Below the pieces are notes generated by a model. It made no database searches. It saw only the letters and a program-made list of their open reading frames with translations, and was not told the origin of the DNA. From assembly GCA_964354375.1 (NCBI GenBank), contig CAYGZQ010000048.1, positions 1-33,917 of the forward strand: a stretch of DNA of 33,917 bases, given 5' to 3'. The translations under genes and the position numbers were made by a program. This document shows, one piece after another, positions 23,322 to 31,365 of the stretch. How positions within the stretch are numbered: position 1 is the first letter of the stretch; each line of letters begins with the position of its first letter. This DNA comes from CAYGZQ01 sp964354375 [NCBI: uncultured Planctomycetota bacterium] (lineage in GTDB: Bacteria; JAJVIF01; JAPKYR01).

Positions 23322-24068
23322 ATGTTTGACTTATCGGGAAAAGTGGCGCTTGTTACCGGGTCGAGCGGATCGCTTGGGGGGACCATAGCGAGGTCGCTGG
23401 CCGGGGCGGGAGCTGATGTTGCGTGCCATTACCATGAGCATGCGGAGCCTGCTGCTGCGCTGATGGATGAGATAATCGGAATGGGTCGAAGGAGCGTTCT
23501 TCTGAAGGGGGATCTTTCGGAGCCCCAGGAGGCGGAGCGTGTCGTCGAGGAGGCGGTCGCGCAACTCGGGGCCCTTCATATCCTGGTGAACAATGCGGGG
23601 GTGAACCGGGAGGCGCTTCTGATAAGGCAGACACCCCAGCTTGTGGAGGAGGTCCTGAAGAACAATCTTTCCAGTATGCTGTACATGTCGCGGGCGGCGG
23701 CGAGGGTGATGGCCAGGCAGCGCTGGGGCCGTCTCATACACCTGGGCAGCGTTGTCGCACATACGGGCTCCACCGCCCAGGCTGCGTACGCGGCCAGCAA
23801 AGCAGGGATCGAGGGGATGAGCCGCGCGATCGCCAGGGAGCTGGGCCCCAGGAACGTCACGTCCAACGTTCTGGCGCCGGGGTTCATAAGCGGGGGGATG
23901 TCGGAACGGATGGGCGAGGAGCGCAGGGCTTTGCTTCTGGCATACATAGCTCTCGGGCGGACGGGAGAGGTCGAGGAAGTCGCGGCGGGAGCGGTTTTTC
24001 TTGCAAGCGAGGAGGCGGGATACATAACGGGCACCGTCCTTCACGTTAATGGCGGTATGTATATGTAA
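23322..24068 (+). CDS. fabG: 3-oxoacyl-ACP reductase (FabG)
   Basis: This 248-residue short-chain dehydrogenase reduces 3-oxoacyl-ACP with NADPH. The start [13 protein letters not shown] is preceded by GAAGGAA; the longer frame from 23124 is antisense-like overlap with fabD and is rejected. The cofactor motif TGSSGSLG is at 12-19, NNAG at 90-93, and the catalytic S143, Y156 and K160 (YAASK) are intact. The operon position and homologous order support FabG rather than another reductase. Confidence 0.92.
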   Translation: MFDLSGKVALVTGSSGSLGGTIARSLAGAGADVACHYHEHAEPAAALMDEIIGMGRRSVLLKGDLSEPQEAERVVEEAVAQLGALHILVNNAGVNREALLIRQTPQLVEEVLKNNLSSMLYMSRAAARVMARQRWGRLIHLGSVVAHTGSTAQAAYAASKAGIEGMSRAIARELGPRNVTSNVLAPGFISGGMSERMGEERRALLLAYIALGRTGEVEEVAAGAVFLASEEAGYITGTVLHVNGGMYM

Positions 24069-24120
24069 TGTATCCGCGTTTATTTTTGTAAGTAGCGTAC
24101 CGATCGGGGAGGCTTTCCGA

Positions 24121-25359
24121 ATGAGACGCGTAGCAATCACGGGCATGGGCATTGTCTCGACGTTCGGGACGGACAAGGAAAGTAACAAAAAGGCGTTCCG
24201 CGAAGGGAGGAGCGGCATCCGTCGCATACAGAAATGGGACCCGGGACGGTTCAAAGTGCAGATCGGGGGAGAGGTTCTGGGTTTCGAGCCTACGGAATAC
24301 ATGGACGCCAAGGAGGCGAGACGGCTGGATCCGTTCAGCCAGTATGCTGTTGCGTGTTCCAGGCTGGCGCTGGACGATGCGGGGTTCAAGGAGGGGGAGC
24401 TCGACAGGGAGAGAGCAGGCGTTGTTCACGGTACCGGCATAGGGGGCCTGTCGGTGTTCTGTCGCGACCACGCGAGGCTGTTGCAGGAAGGTCCGGACAG
24501 GGTGAGCCCCTTTTACGTTCCCCACTCGATAACGAACATCGCTGCGGGACTGATAGCCATTCAGCACGGGTTCAGGGGCCCGAATCACGCGGTTGTCAGC
24601 GCGTGCGCGAGCGCCAATCACGCAATGGGGATAGCGTTCAAGTATATCCAGCTCGGGATGGCGCCTGTGATGCTCACCGGCGGATCGGAGGCCGCTCTCA
24701 TCCCCCTGGGTGTGGCCGGGTTCCAGAACATGAAGGCGGTTACCACGGAGTACAACGACAACCCCGAGAAGGCGAGCAGACCTTTCGACGCGAACCGGTC
24801 GGGCTTCGTCATCGGCGAGGGGGGGGCCATGTTTGTGTTCGAGGACCTGGAGCACGCGAAGGATCGAGGCGCAAGGATATACGCGGAGATGTGCGGTTAC
24901 GGAGCCACGTGCGACGCCTACCACATCACGGCCCCCGTTCCGGGCGGAATCGGCGCGGTCGAAGCGATGAGAATGGCGATCAAGGATGCAGGCATCACGG
25001 TGGATGACGTGGACTACATCAACGCGCACGGCACCTCGACCCCTCAGAACGATCCGGCGGAGACGACGGCGATAAAGACGCTTTTCGGGAAGCGGGCATA
25101 CGAAATCCCGGTCAGCTCCGTGAAAAGCATGGTGGGACACCTTCTCGGGGCGAGCGGAGCGATCGAGCTTGCGGCCACACTTCTCGGCATGGGGGAGGGC
25201 TGGATTCCGCCGACCATCAACTACGAGACCCCCGATCCGGAGTGCGATCTGGACTACGTGCCGAATGAGGCTCGCGAATGGAAGGTTAACTTCGCCATAT
25301 CGAACTCGTTCGGGTTCGGCGGTCACAATGCGGTGATCGCGATCAAGAGAGCGGGCTGA
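24121..25359 (+). CDS. fabF: 3-oxoacyl-ACP synthase II (FabF)
   Basis: FabF elongates acyl-ACP chains. The start [10 protein letters not shown] is preceded by GGGGAGG. Catalytic residues C162 ([10 protein letters not shown]), H303 ([11 protein letters not shown]) and H340 with K335 ([15 protein letters not shown]) lie at or within one position of the E. coli FabF numbering. The length is 412 residues. The gene is the last of the cluster. The gap to fabG is only 52 nt, leaving no room for acpP, which usually lies here. Confidence 0.96.
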   Translation: MRRVAITGMGIVSTFGTDKESNKKAFREGRSGIRRIQKWDPGRFKVQIGGEVLGFEPTEYMDAKEARRLDPFSQYAVACSRLALDDAGFKEGELDRERAGVVHGTGIGGLSVFCRDHARLLQEGPDRVSPFYVPHSITNIAAGLIAIQHGFRGPNHAVVSACASANHAMGIAFKYIQLGMAPVMLTGGSEAALIPLGVAGFQNMKAVTTEYNDNPEKASRPFDANRSGFVIGEGGAMFVFEDLEHAKDRGARIYAEMCGYGATCDAYHITAPVPGGIGAVEAMRMAIKDAGITVDDVDYINAHGTSTPQNDPAETTAIKTLFGKRAYEIPVSSVKSMVGHLLGASGAIELAATLLGMGEGWIPPTINYETPDPECDLDYVPNEAREWKVNFAISNSFGFGGHNAVIAIKRAG

Positions 25360-25382
25360 ACAAGATTTCGACAAGAAACCCC

Positions 25383-25412
25383 TTGAAATCGCGAGCACAA
25401 ATGTGGTACAAA
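25383..25412 (+). promoter_or_regulatory. Probable promoter of the rpsP operon
   Basis: TTGAAA (25383-25388), an 18-bp spacer and TACAAA (25407-25412), followed by about 40 nt of leader before GTG 25456. Confidence 0.45.
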
Positions 25413-25455
25413 GACAGATTGTGCGAAATATCAAGTTCTAGAAGGCAGGCGATCA

Positions 25456-25776
25456 GTGTCGGTCAAGATAAGATTGAAAAGAATAGGAAAGAAAAAGCAG
25501 CCGACTTACCGGATTGTGGTTGCGGAGAGCCGAAGCTCGCGCGACGGCAGCGTGATCGAGACCGTAGGGTATTACAGTCCGTATCTGAAGGATAAGCCCC
25601 TCAGGCTTGACATGGATCGGTTTGAGGAGTGGCGAGGCAAGGGTGCGATCCCGACGGAATCGGTGAAGCGGCTGGTAAGAGGCATTCGCAGGGCCGGACG
25701 CGGTGGGCAGACCGAGTCCAAGCCCGTGCAGGCCGCGGGAGCGCTTCCGGAGGAGACTTCGGGTTCCGAGAGCTGA
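25456..25776 (+). CDS. rpsP: Small ribosomal subunit protein bS16
   Basis: The 106-residue protein starts with GTG and reads MSVKIRLKRIGKKKQPTYRIVVAESRSSRDGSVIETVGYYSP, the unmistakable S16 N-terminus. It binds 16S rRNA and is needed for 30S assembly. The core is about 80 residues; the remaining ~25 form a flexible Gly/Glu/Ser-rich tail, a variable feature of this family. It opens the conserved rpsP-khpA-rimM-trmD-rplS cluster. Confidence 0.96.
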   Translation: MSVKIRLKRIGKKKQPTYRIVVAESRSSRDGSVIETVGYYSPYLKDKPLRLDMDRFEEWRGKGAIPTESVKRLVRGIRRAGRGGQTESKPVQAAGALPEETSGSES

Positions 25777-25847
25777 AGCCGTGCGGCGGTAACCGAGAGC
25801 AGTTGCTTGAGCCAGCATCCGGGATACCGGTAGAAGGGGTTGTCGTG

Positions 25848-26159
25848 GTGTTCAACATTTTCAAGAAGGGCCCGGGCCCGAACGGGGAAGAGAAGGCTGA
25901 GAGCGCGAGCGAAAGCGCGAGCGGGGCGCTTGCCGACCTTCTCAAGTTCATGGTCGTGAAGCTGGTTGACAATCCCAACGACGTGGAAGTGAGGGAAGTG
26001 CAGGGCGACCGTACAACGGTGCTCGAGCTGAAGGTCAACGAGAGCGACATGGGCAAGGTGATCGGCAAGAAGGGCCGGATCATCAAGTCACTGAGAATTG
26101 TGGTTCGAGCCGCGGCGGTCCATGAGGGCAAGTCCGTGTCGATCGAGCTGGTGAACTGA
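25848..26159 (+). CDS. khpA: KH-domain RNA-binding protein KhpA
   Basis: The core ADLLKFMVVKLVDNPNDVEVREVQGDRTTVLELKVNESDMGKVIGKKGRIIKSLR is a single KH domain with the RNA-binding GKKG loop at residues 73-76, as in KhpA/YlqC, which in other bacteria pairs with KhpB and binds many RNAs. I start at GTG 25848, preceded by AAGGGG; GTG 25845 is also possible. Relative to usual KhpA (about 75-80 residues) there is an N-terminal extension of about 28 residues rich in Gly, Glu and Ser. The position between rpsP and rimM is the standard one. Confidence 0.88.
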   Translation: MFNIFKKGPGPNGEEKAESASESASGALADLLKFMVVKLVDNPNDVEVREVQGDRTTVLELKVNESDMGKVIGKKGRIIKSLRIVVRAAAVHEGKSVSIELVN

Positions 26160-26223
26160 CCGGCTCCCGGAGTGTCAATCCCCCCGATCCTGTGCAAAGT
26201 CTGAAGGCGGGGAGAAACAAGTG

Positions 26224-26718
26224 ATGGACGTCGGCCTCATCATCGGGGCCTTTGGCATCAAGGGCGAAGTCAGGATTCTGAGCCTGTATGACGAACCGGG
26301 CCGATTCCTGGACTGTGAAGCGCTGGTGGTAACGGAAGCCGAAGGCTCGGAGAGCGTTTTCAAGATAGAGACAGCCCGGATTCACAAAGGGCATGCGCTC
26401 GTGAAGTTCGAGGGCGTTTCCGACAGGACCCAGGCTGAGAGACTGAAGGGCTGTTATGTGAAACCGGTGGGCGACAAGCTCTCGGCGCGAGAGGAAGCGC
26501 AGATAGAGCGCGAGAAGCTTATAGGCCTTGAAGTGTTCGACAAGTCCGGCGAGCGGCTTGGGGTGCTCGAGGAGGTGATCCGGACCGGGGCCAACGATGT
26601 CTACGAGATTGTCGACGGCGAAAGGAGCGTGCTCCTTCCCGCCATCAGAGATGTGATTCTGGAAGTCGATCTCGAGACGGGCCGAATGGTTGTGGATCCC
26701 CTCCCCGGTCTCCTCTGA
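26224..26718 (+). CDS. rimM: Ribosome maturation factor RimM
   Basis: RimM binds S19 and assists maturation of the 30S head. The N-terminal RimM barrel begins MDVGLIIGAFGIKGEVRI, with a PRC-barrel-like C-terminal half (EKLIGLEVFDKSGERLGVLEEVIRTGANDVYEIVDGERSVLLPAI). The length of 164 residues is normal. GGGGAG precedes it; a GTG at 26221 directly in front is an alternative start. The stop codon abuts the trmD start. Confidence 0.93.
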   Translation: MDVGLIIGAFGIKGEVRILSLYDEPGRFLDCEALVVTEAEGSESVFKIETARIHKGHALVKFEGVSDRTQAERLKGCYVKPVGDKLSAREEAQIEREKLIGLEVFDKSGERLGVLEEVIRTGANDVYEIVDGERSVLLPAIRDVILEVDLETGRMVVDPLPGLL

Positions 26719-27465
26719 GTGGACGGACGACCGCTGGACATTGATATTCTCACGCTTTTCCCGGGATTCTTCGAGAGCCCTCTCGCGACGAGCATGGTCG
26801 GGAGGGCTATCGAGAAGGGCCTGTTGAGGGTTACATGCCGCGACATTCGCGACTGGTCGGCCGGTCCGTATCGGCAAGTGGACGACATGCCGTACGGGGG
26901 CGGACCAGGGATGGTTTTGATGCTCGAGCCGATGGTGCAATGCATCGAGGCCGTCAAGCGCGAGCGGCGCGACCAGGGTCTTGAGCCTCTTATGATCATC
27001 TTGTGCCCTCGCGGCAGGCGTCTCGACCAGAGAATGCTTCAAAGCTGGGCCGATCTCGACCCATCGACCAGAAGCCTTCTTGTGCTGGCGGGACATTACG
27101 AGGGCTATGATGAGAGGTTATATGCCCTCTTTCCGTGGGAGATGGTGAGCCTGGGCGATTTCGTCCTGTCGGGCGGGGAGATCCCTGCCGCGGCAATCAT
27201 CGACGGGGTGGCCCGGCTGATCGAGGGGGCGCTCGGCAATCCCGAGTCGCTCTCACATGAATCTTTCAACGCGGGTCTCCTGGATCATCCCGCTTACACG
27301 AGGCCCCCGGAGTTCAGAGGAATGAAGGTCCCCGGGATTCTGTTGGAGGGCGACCACTCGAAGATAGAGACGTGGCGGTCGATGAAGAGAAGGGAGCTGA
27401 CGGCCAGGTACAGACCTGACCTGATCGGCGGGGAAACGCAGTCTGAGATGGACAATAAGGAGTGA
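26719..27465 (+). CDS. trmD: tRNA (guanine-N1-)-methyltransferase TrmD
   Basis: TrmD methylates G37 of tRNAs with S-adenosylmethionine, preventing frameshifts. The SPOUT-knot motifs are clear: ILTLFPGFFESPL near the N-terminus, DDMPYGGGPGMVL, LVLAGHYEGYDERL, VSLGDFVLSGGE and LLDHPAYTRPPEFRG. The length is 248 residues. It starts with GTG directly after the rimM stop, implying coupled translation. rplS follows after 6 nt. Confidence 0.96.
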   Translation: MDGRPLDIDILTLFPGFFESPLATSMVGRAIEKGLLRVTCRDIRDWSAGPYRQVDDMPYGGGPGMVLMLEPMVQCIEAVKRERRDQGLEPLMIILCPRGRRLDQRMLQSWADLDPSTRSLLVLAGHYEGYDERLYALFPWEMVSLGDFVLSGGEIPAAAIIDGVARLIEGALGNPESLSHESFNAGLLDHPAYTRPPEFRGMKVPGILLEGDHSKIETWRSMKRRELTARYRPDLIGGETQSEMDNKE

Positions 27466-27471
27466 GCATAG

Positions 27472-27993
27472 ATGTCTGATGAGAAAAAAAATGACGAGCT
27501 GCCCGAGGAGATCGAGCCCGAGGCGATGGGTGAGCCGCCGGTAGACGAGGTCTCGGAGGAGATTTCCGACGAGGCTGAGATTGAGGCTGAGGCAGCCGGG
27601 GAAGACGAGGAAGCGGCCGGGGGGCCGGCGATGTCGCGTCTCGAAAAGGTGGCTGCGGTGACGCAGGGACAGATCAGGGGCGATATCCCGGAATTCCGTC
27701 CGGGCGACACGGTGAAGGTCCACGTGAAAATCGTGGAGGGCAACAAGGAGAGGCTCCAGGCGTTTGAGGGTGTTGTGATCGCCATGAAGCACGGGGGGAT
27801 CGACAGGACCTTCACTGTCAGAAAGACATCCTGGGGCGTCGGCGTGGAGAGGACATTTTTCATCAACTCGCCCAAGATCGACAAGATCACGGTCACACGA
27901 AAAGGCCACGTGCGTCGCGCCAAGCTGTACTACCTGAGAGAGAGGGCGGGCAAGTCCGCCAGGATCAAAGAACGGAGAATGACCGGCGAGTGA
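27472..27993 (+). CDS. rplS: Large ribosomal subunit protein bL19 with acidic N-terminal extension
   Basis: The C-terminal ~115 residues ([47 protein letters not shown]...) are canonical L19, located at the 30S-50S interface. Before them are about 53 residues of which 22 are Asp or Glu ([23 protein letters not shown]...). A strong ribosome site (AAGGAG, 9 nt) precedes ATG 27472, supporting translation of the extension. An internal ATG at 27631 after a G-rich stretch could yield normal-length L19. A terminator follows. Confidence 0.93.
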   Translation: MSDEKKNDELPEEIEPEAMGEPPVDEVSEEISDEAEIEAEAAGEDEEAAGGPAMSRLEKVAAVTQGQIRGDIPEFRPGDTVKVHVKIVEGNKERLQAFEGVVIAMKHGGIDRTFTVRKTSWGVGVERTFFINSPKIDKITVTRKGHVRRAKLYYLRERAGKSARIKERRMTGE

Positions 27994-28016
27994 GTGGAGC
28001 ATGCGAAAAATCAGCC

Positions 28017-28052
28017 GACGGGCGACCTCTTTCGAGGCCGCCCGTTTTTTTG
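28017..28052 (+). terminator. Rho-independent terminator after rplS
   Basis: ACGGGCG and CGCCCGT (7 bp), an inner CCTC/GAGG stem with loop TTTC, and seven T residues from 28045. It closes the rpsP operon and separates it from lepB. Confidence 0.92.
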
Positions 28053-28133
28053 TCCCGCATGAAAGCAAGAAAACGATGAGGGTAAAAATCTGCTGAAGTC
28101 GGATTTCGGTGCGGGGATCGGAGGGTTTGGGGT

Positions 28134-28139
28134 TATAAT
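28134..28139 (+). promoter_or_regulatory. TATAAT box of lepB
   Basis: A perfect TATAAT lies 13 nt before ATG 28153. It follows a terminator, so lepB needs its own promoter. The -35 region is poor. The short GCGC-GAA-GCGC dyad between box and ATG has no ribosome site. Confidence 0.5.
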
Positions 28140-28152
28140 TGCGCGAAGCGCG

Positions 28153-29154
28153 ATGGTGATCCAGGAAGCAGCGAGCACATTTCGTCCGGCGGTGGACCTG
28201 ACCTTCTCAGGGGGCCAACCCGACAAGCGGGAGCTGAGGCGGGGGGGGACGGTGGGGCTGGTGGCCCGGTTCCGGGATTTCCTGGGGGAGCCCACGAACG
28301 ATACCGGTCGGATCGTGCTTTTCACGACTCACGGCACGCTTTCGGTTCCGGGCGTTGGGCGAATCGCAAGCGAGATCGCTGTAGAGCCCGGTGAGGTCGC
28401 GACGAATCCGACGGGGGAGCTTCTCGTTGTCTTCAGACCCGGAAGAGAGTTCGGAAACGTAACGGTAACGCTTTCGTGCAACCTGGGGCAGGCCGCTTTG
28501 GAGATCGCGGTGCCGGCGCCGTCCGGTTTCGCGCTTGCCGAGATGCTCGAGAGCGTGATCTATGCGTTTCTCGTGGCCATGATTATCAGGATTTTCTTTT
28601 TCCAGACGTTCTGGATACCGTCGGGGAGCATGGAGCCGACGCTTCACGAGGGGGATCGGATAATAGCGAACAAATTGATTTACAGATTAAGGGAACCCGA
28701 GCGGGGCGAGGTGGTGATCTTCCGCGTCTTCCAGCCGGCGGGGGGCCCGACAGGGGTGCTTACGCTCGAGGAAGCCGAGGAGAGAGCGAGAGCGGGCGGG
28801 TCGCACGGGTTCAGGAGACTGTCCGGCACCAAAAGGGTTTCGTCGCGAGGCTTCGATGTGCAGGACTACATCAAGCGCGTGGTCGGACTGCCGGGCGACA
28901 TGGTGGAGGTCGATGGAGGCGCGATATATGTCAACGGTGAGGAGCTGGTCGAGAAATTCGAGACAAGGGCGCCCGACTACAGTCACTACGGCCCGATAAC
29001 GGTGCCGCCGGGGGAGGTTTTCGTGCTGGGCGACAATCGATCCAATTCGCAGGACAGCCACGTGATCGGGACGGTGCCGATCCGGAACATAGAGGGTCGA
29101 GCGGAGGCGGTTTTCTGGCCTCCGAACCGCATCGGGCTGATCCCGCAGGGCTGA
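28153..29154 (+). CDS. lepB: Signal peptidase I with N-terminal Big-1-like domain
   Basis: The last 205 residues form type I signal peptidase. A membrane segment at about 131-151 is followed by the catalytic serine S159 (PSGSMEPTL), the general base K241 (YIKRVVGLPGDMVEV) and LGDNRSNSQDS. It removes signal peptides at the membrane. An insertion of about 40 residues lies between the serine and lysine boxes. Most unusual are residues 1-125, a beta-rich domain (LVARFRDFLGEPTNDTGRIV..., TTHGTLSV, then ELLVVFRPGREFGNVTVTLSC) resembling the invasin-type Big-1 fold, with no signal peptide. With one membrane span the domain would be cytoplasmic. The TATAAT box 13 nt before ATG 28153 supports this start. 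Confidence 0.9.
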   Translation: MVIQEAASTFRPAVDLTFSGGQPDKRELRRGGTVGLVARFRDFLGEPTNDTGRIVLFTTHGTLSVPGVGRIASEIAVEPGEVATNPTGELLVVFRPGREFGNVTVTLSCNLGQAALEIAVPAPSGFALAEMLESVIYAFLVAMIIRIFFFQTFWIPSGSMEPTLHEGDRIIANKLIYRLREPERGEVVIFRVFQPAGGPTGVLTLEEAEERARAGGSHGFRRLSGTKRVSSRGFDVQDYIKRVVGLPGDMVEVDGGAIYVNGEELVEKFETRAPDYSHYGPITVPPGEVFVLGDNRSNSQDSHVIGTVPIRNIEGRAEAVFWPPNRIGLIPQG

Positions 29155-29191
29155 CTTTTTTCGCAGTGCATCGGGATTGGCGGAATCTGCA

Positions 29192-29908
29192 ATGGCGAAA
29201 CTGTCGGCACAAGCGAGTCTATTTGCATCTGCCGCTCGTGCGGAGCCGGGGGAGCCGCTCGATGAGTGGTACGCCGGCATGGGATTCGTGATGATCGCGG
29301 GCGTCGATGAAGCCGGGAGGGGAGCGCTTGCGGGTCCAGTGAGCGCCGCCGCGGTAGTTCTGGGGACCGATAAAATCGACGGTCTGAACGATTCGAAGAA
29401 ACTGGCGCCGGAGACTCGCCTTAAGCTGTACGACGAGATCCTGTGCATGGCAAGGGGTGTGGGGATTGCGCTTGTGGGACCGGCCCAGATCGATGCGACA
29501 AATATTCTAATTGCCGCGATGGAGGCGATGAGGCTCGCGGTGAGAATGCTCCCGGTAACTCCCGACCTGATTCTCGTGGACGGGAACACGACTCCTCACG
29601 GCCTTGAGAATGCGGTGGCAATTGTGAAGGGGGATCAGAAGTCTCAGAGCATCATGGCATCGAGCATTGTCGCGAAAGTCACCCGGGACATGTACATGGA
29701 CCGGATTGCGTGCCGGTATCCTGCGTTCGGGTTCGAGAAACACAAGGGATATGCCGTACCGGAGCACTACCGGGCGCTGGCGGACCACGGGGTGACCGAC
29801 ATCCACAGGCTGACTTTTGCTCCCTGCAGAGGCATCCGGGGAGGGTTGCCGGAAGCGGGGATCGCGGGTACAATAGCCGCACTAAGACCCCGGGGGCGCG
29901 ACACATGA
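29192..29908 (+). CDS. rnhB: Ribonuclease HII
   Basis: RNase HII cleaves RNA-DNA hybrids and removes misincorporated ribonucleotides. The active-site motifs are intact: AGVDEAGRGALAGPV (D39, E40), ILVDGN and VKGDQKSQSIMASSIVAKVTRD. A HKGY motif follows. The start at ATG 29192 gives 238 residues with about 35 residues before the core; a TTG at 29177 is possible. The order lepB-rnhB-yraN is widely conserved. It overlaps yraN by 4 nt. Confidence 0.94.
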   Translation: MAKLSAQASLFASAARAEPGEPLDEWYAGMGFVMIAGVDEAGRGALAGPVSAAAVVLGTDKIDGLNDSKKLAPETRLKLYDEILCMARGVGIALVGPAQIDATNILIAAMEAMRLAVRMLPVTPDLILVDGNTTPHGLENAVAIVKGDQKSQSIMASSIVAKVTRDMYMDRIACRYPAFGFEKHKGYAVPEHYRALADHGVTDIHRLTFAPCRGIRGGLPEAGIAGTIAALRPRGRDT

Positions 29909-30324
29909 CGCATCGGGGAACACCCGGCGGTCCGGGCGAGCCCGGGGAAACTCGCCGGAGGAAATCGCTGGGCAGGTTGGGGGAGGCGGTCGCGCGGAAG
30001 TACCTCGAAAGCGAGGGTTTCCACATTCTGAAAGCGAACTACCGTCTCAGGGGGGGCGAGATAGACATAGTTGCGAAAAAGGGTCGAACGCTAGTATTCT
30101 GTGAAGTGAAGACCCGGGTGAGGGAGGGGGGCGAAGCGGTTGAAGGATATGGCTCGGTCCAGCAGGGCAGGATGGTGCGGATGAGCGAGGCGTATCTCGC
30201 CGAGAACGCCGATTTGCTGCCGAAGGTTTTCGATGTCCGGTACGACCTGATAGTGATCGGGGAGGGTGCGGGAGGGGTTCTGGAAGTGAAGGAACACATG
30301 GCGGACGCATTCCGTCCGACGTGA
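29905..30324 (+). CDS. yraN: YraN family (UPF0102) endonuclease-like protein
   Basis: The 139-residue protein has the restriction-endonuclease-like core: LGEAVARKYLESEGFHILKANYRLRGGEIDIVAKKGRTLVFCEVKTR, with E, D and ExK residues of a putative metal-dependent nuclease site. The family function is not settled; it accompanies rnhB and lepB in many genomes. I start at ATG 29905, which overlaps the rnhB stop (ATGA). An N-terminal Gly/Pro/Arg-rich stretch of about 20 residues precedes the domain. Confidence 0.9.
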   Translation: MTHRGTPGGPGEPGETRRRKSLGRLGEAVARKYLESEGFHILKANYRLRGGEIDIVAKKGRTLVFCEVKTRVREGGEAVEGYGSVQQGRMVRMSEAYLAENADLLPKVFDVRYDLIVIGEGAGGVLEVKEHMADAFRPT

Positions 30325-30367
30325 CGAATAGACGAAACCAGGCGCAGAACGCGCAAGGAGATCAGCG

Positions 30368-31054
30368 ATGGGACTTGATCGGAACGCAGCGGAAGCCCGG
30401 CTGAAGGCCGCTTTGGGAGAATGCAGGAACAAGAATTTCGAGAAGGGTCGGCAGCTTCTGGAGAAGCTTATCGAGGATGACCCGGAGAACTTCGAGGCGA
30501 TGGACGCGCTCGGGAAGGTTCTGGTTATCATGAAGGAGCCCGAGGAGGCGATAGGGTATTTCCAGAAGGCTATCGACGTCAGGCCGAACTTCTCGAAGGC
30601 GATACTCAACCTGGCCCAGACGCACTACAAGATGGGCAACATGGCCGAGGCGAGGAATTTTTACGAGAGGGTGGTGGAGTACGAGCCGAAGAACGCGGAC
30701 GGGCATTTCGGGCTCGCGAATGTATACAGGAAGACGGAGCGGTACAAGGACGCGATTAGCGGGTACAATGACGCGCTGGAGATAAATCCGAAGGATGCGC
30801 AGTCCTATATCAACCTGGGGCTTTGCCATTTCAAGACGGGCAATTTCCATGACGCCATCTATAATTATAAGATGGCTCTGGAGCTCGGGGGGGACAACCC
30901 GAAGGCGTTCATGAACCTGGCGTTGAGCCTGGAGAAGCAGGAGCGGTACGCTGAGGCCTGCGAGAACTGGCAGCACTACATAGATACGGCCCCGAAGGAC
31001 GAGTACCTGGACACGGCGATCGAGCACCTTGCGTTGTGCAAAACGAAGTTCTAA
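30368..31054 (+). CDS. Tetratricopeptide-repeat protein
   Basis: The 228-residue protein consists almost entirely of five or six TPRs (for example AILNLAQTHYKMGNMAEARNFYERVVEYEP and SYINLGLCHFKTGNFHDAIYNYKMALELGGDNP). It has no signal peptide, so it should be a cytoplasmic scaffold. AAGGAG lies 7 nt before the ATG. It begins 43 nt after yraN and could be its operon partner; the following pilin genes have their own promoters. TPR proteins near type IV pilus genes often help assembly, but nothing here proves that. Confidence 0.85.
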   Translation: MGLDRNAAEARLKAALGECRNKNFEKGRQLLEKLIEDDPENFEAMDALGKVLVIMKEPEEAIGYFQKAIDVRPNFSKAILNLAQTHYKMGNMAEARNFYERVVEYEPKNADGHFGLANVYRKTERYKDAISGYNDALEINPKDAQSYINLGLCHFKTGNFHDAIYNYKMALELGGDNPKAFMNLALSLEKQERYAEACENWQHYIDTAPKDEYLDTAIEHLALCKTKF

Positions 31055-31365
31055 AAAGATGTTGCGATGTCTTTGACAAGGGTAGCCTCCTGTGATATCT
31101 TAGCGTATCCCTGCGCGAGCGGGATTTCGGGCGGAAAAAACACGGGACAAGTTGACCCGAAGGAAAATCATGGTATAATTGTGGTGAAGAAAGAATCAGT
31201 AGACCCGCTGTTTTTCCGCACGCTTTCCAATCTCCGGTTCATTACAAGAGAAATGCCGCGCGAGGAGATCGCTCGCGGCTAGGGGTTCAACAAAGTGGGA
31301 TACGTTTCATATTATCATACATATCATACACTTCGCGCAGAGCGCGGAGAAAGAGAGGTCAACAC
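31055..31365 (+). promoter_or_regulatory. Promoter-rich leader before the pilin genes
   Basis: This 311-bp stretch has no convincing gene. It contains two sigma-70-type promoters: TTGACA (31073-31078) with TATCTT (31096-31101), 17-bp spacing; and TTGACC (31152-31157) with TATAAT (31174-31179), 16-bp spacing and an extended TG. The second gives a leader of about 180 nt. A hairpin with stem halves in 31257-31280 (GCCGCG-C-GAG/CTCGCGGC) and an AT-rich direct repeat ATCATAC (31314-31328) lie further down. A 71-codon frame at 31067-31282 lacks family features. A long structured leader suggests regulation of pilin expression. Confidence 0.55.

Noticed and set aside
24046-25434. Long minus-strand open frame (462 codons) across fabF
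   Set aside because: It is antisense to the entire fabF gene, which has complete catalytic motifs. GC-rich codon use creates such shadows. Its translation shows no family features.
26083-27096. Minus-strand open frame of 337 codons opposite khpA, rimM and trmD
   Set aside because: Antisense to three well-conserved genes with no recognisable motifs or ribosome site.
31067-31282. 71-codon frame upstream of the pilin genes
   Set aside because: It overlaps two consensus-like promoters, has a weak ribosome site and no family features. I treat the region as a leader, although a small protein cannot be fully excluded.
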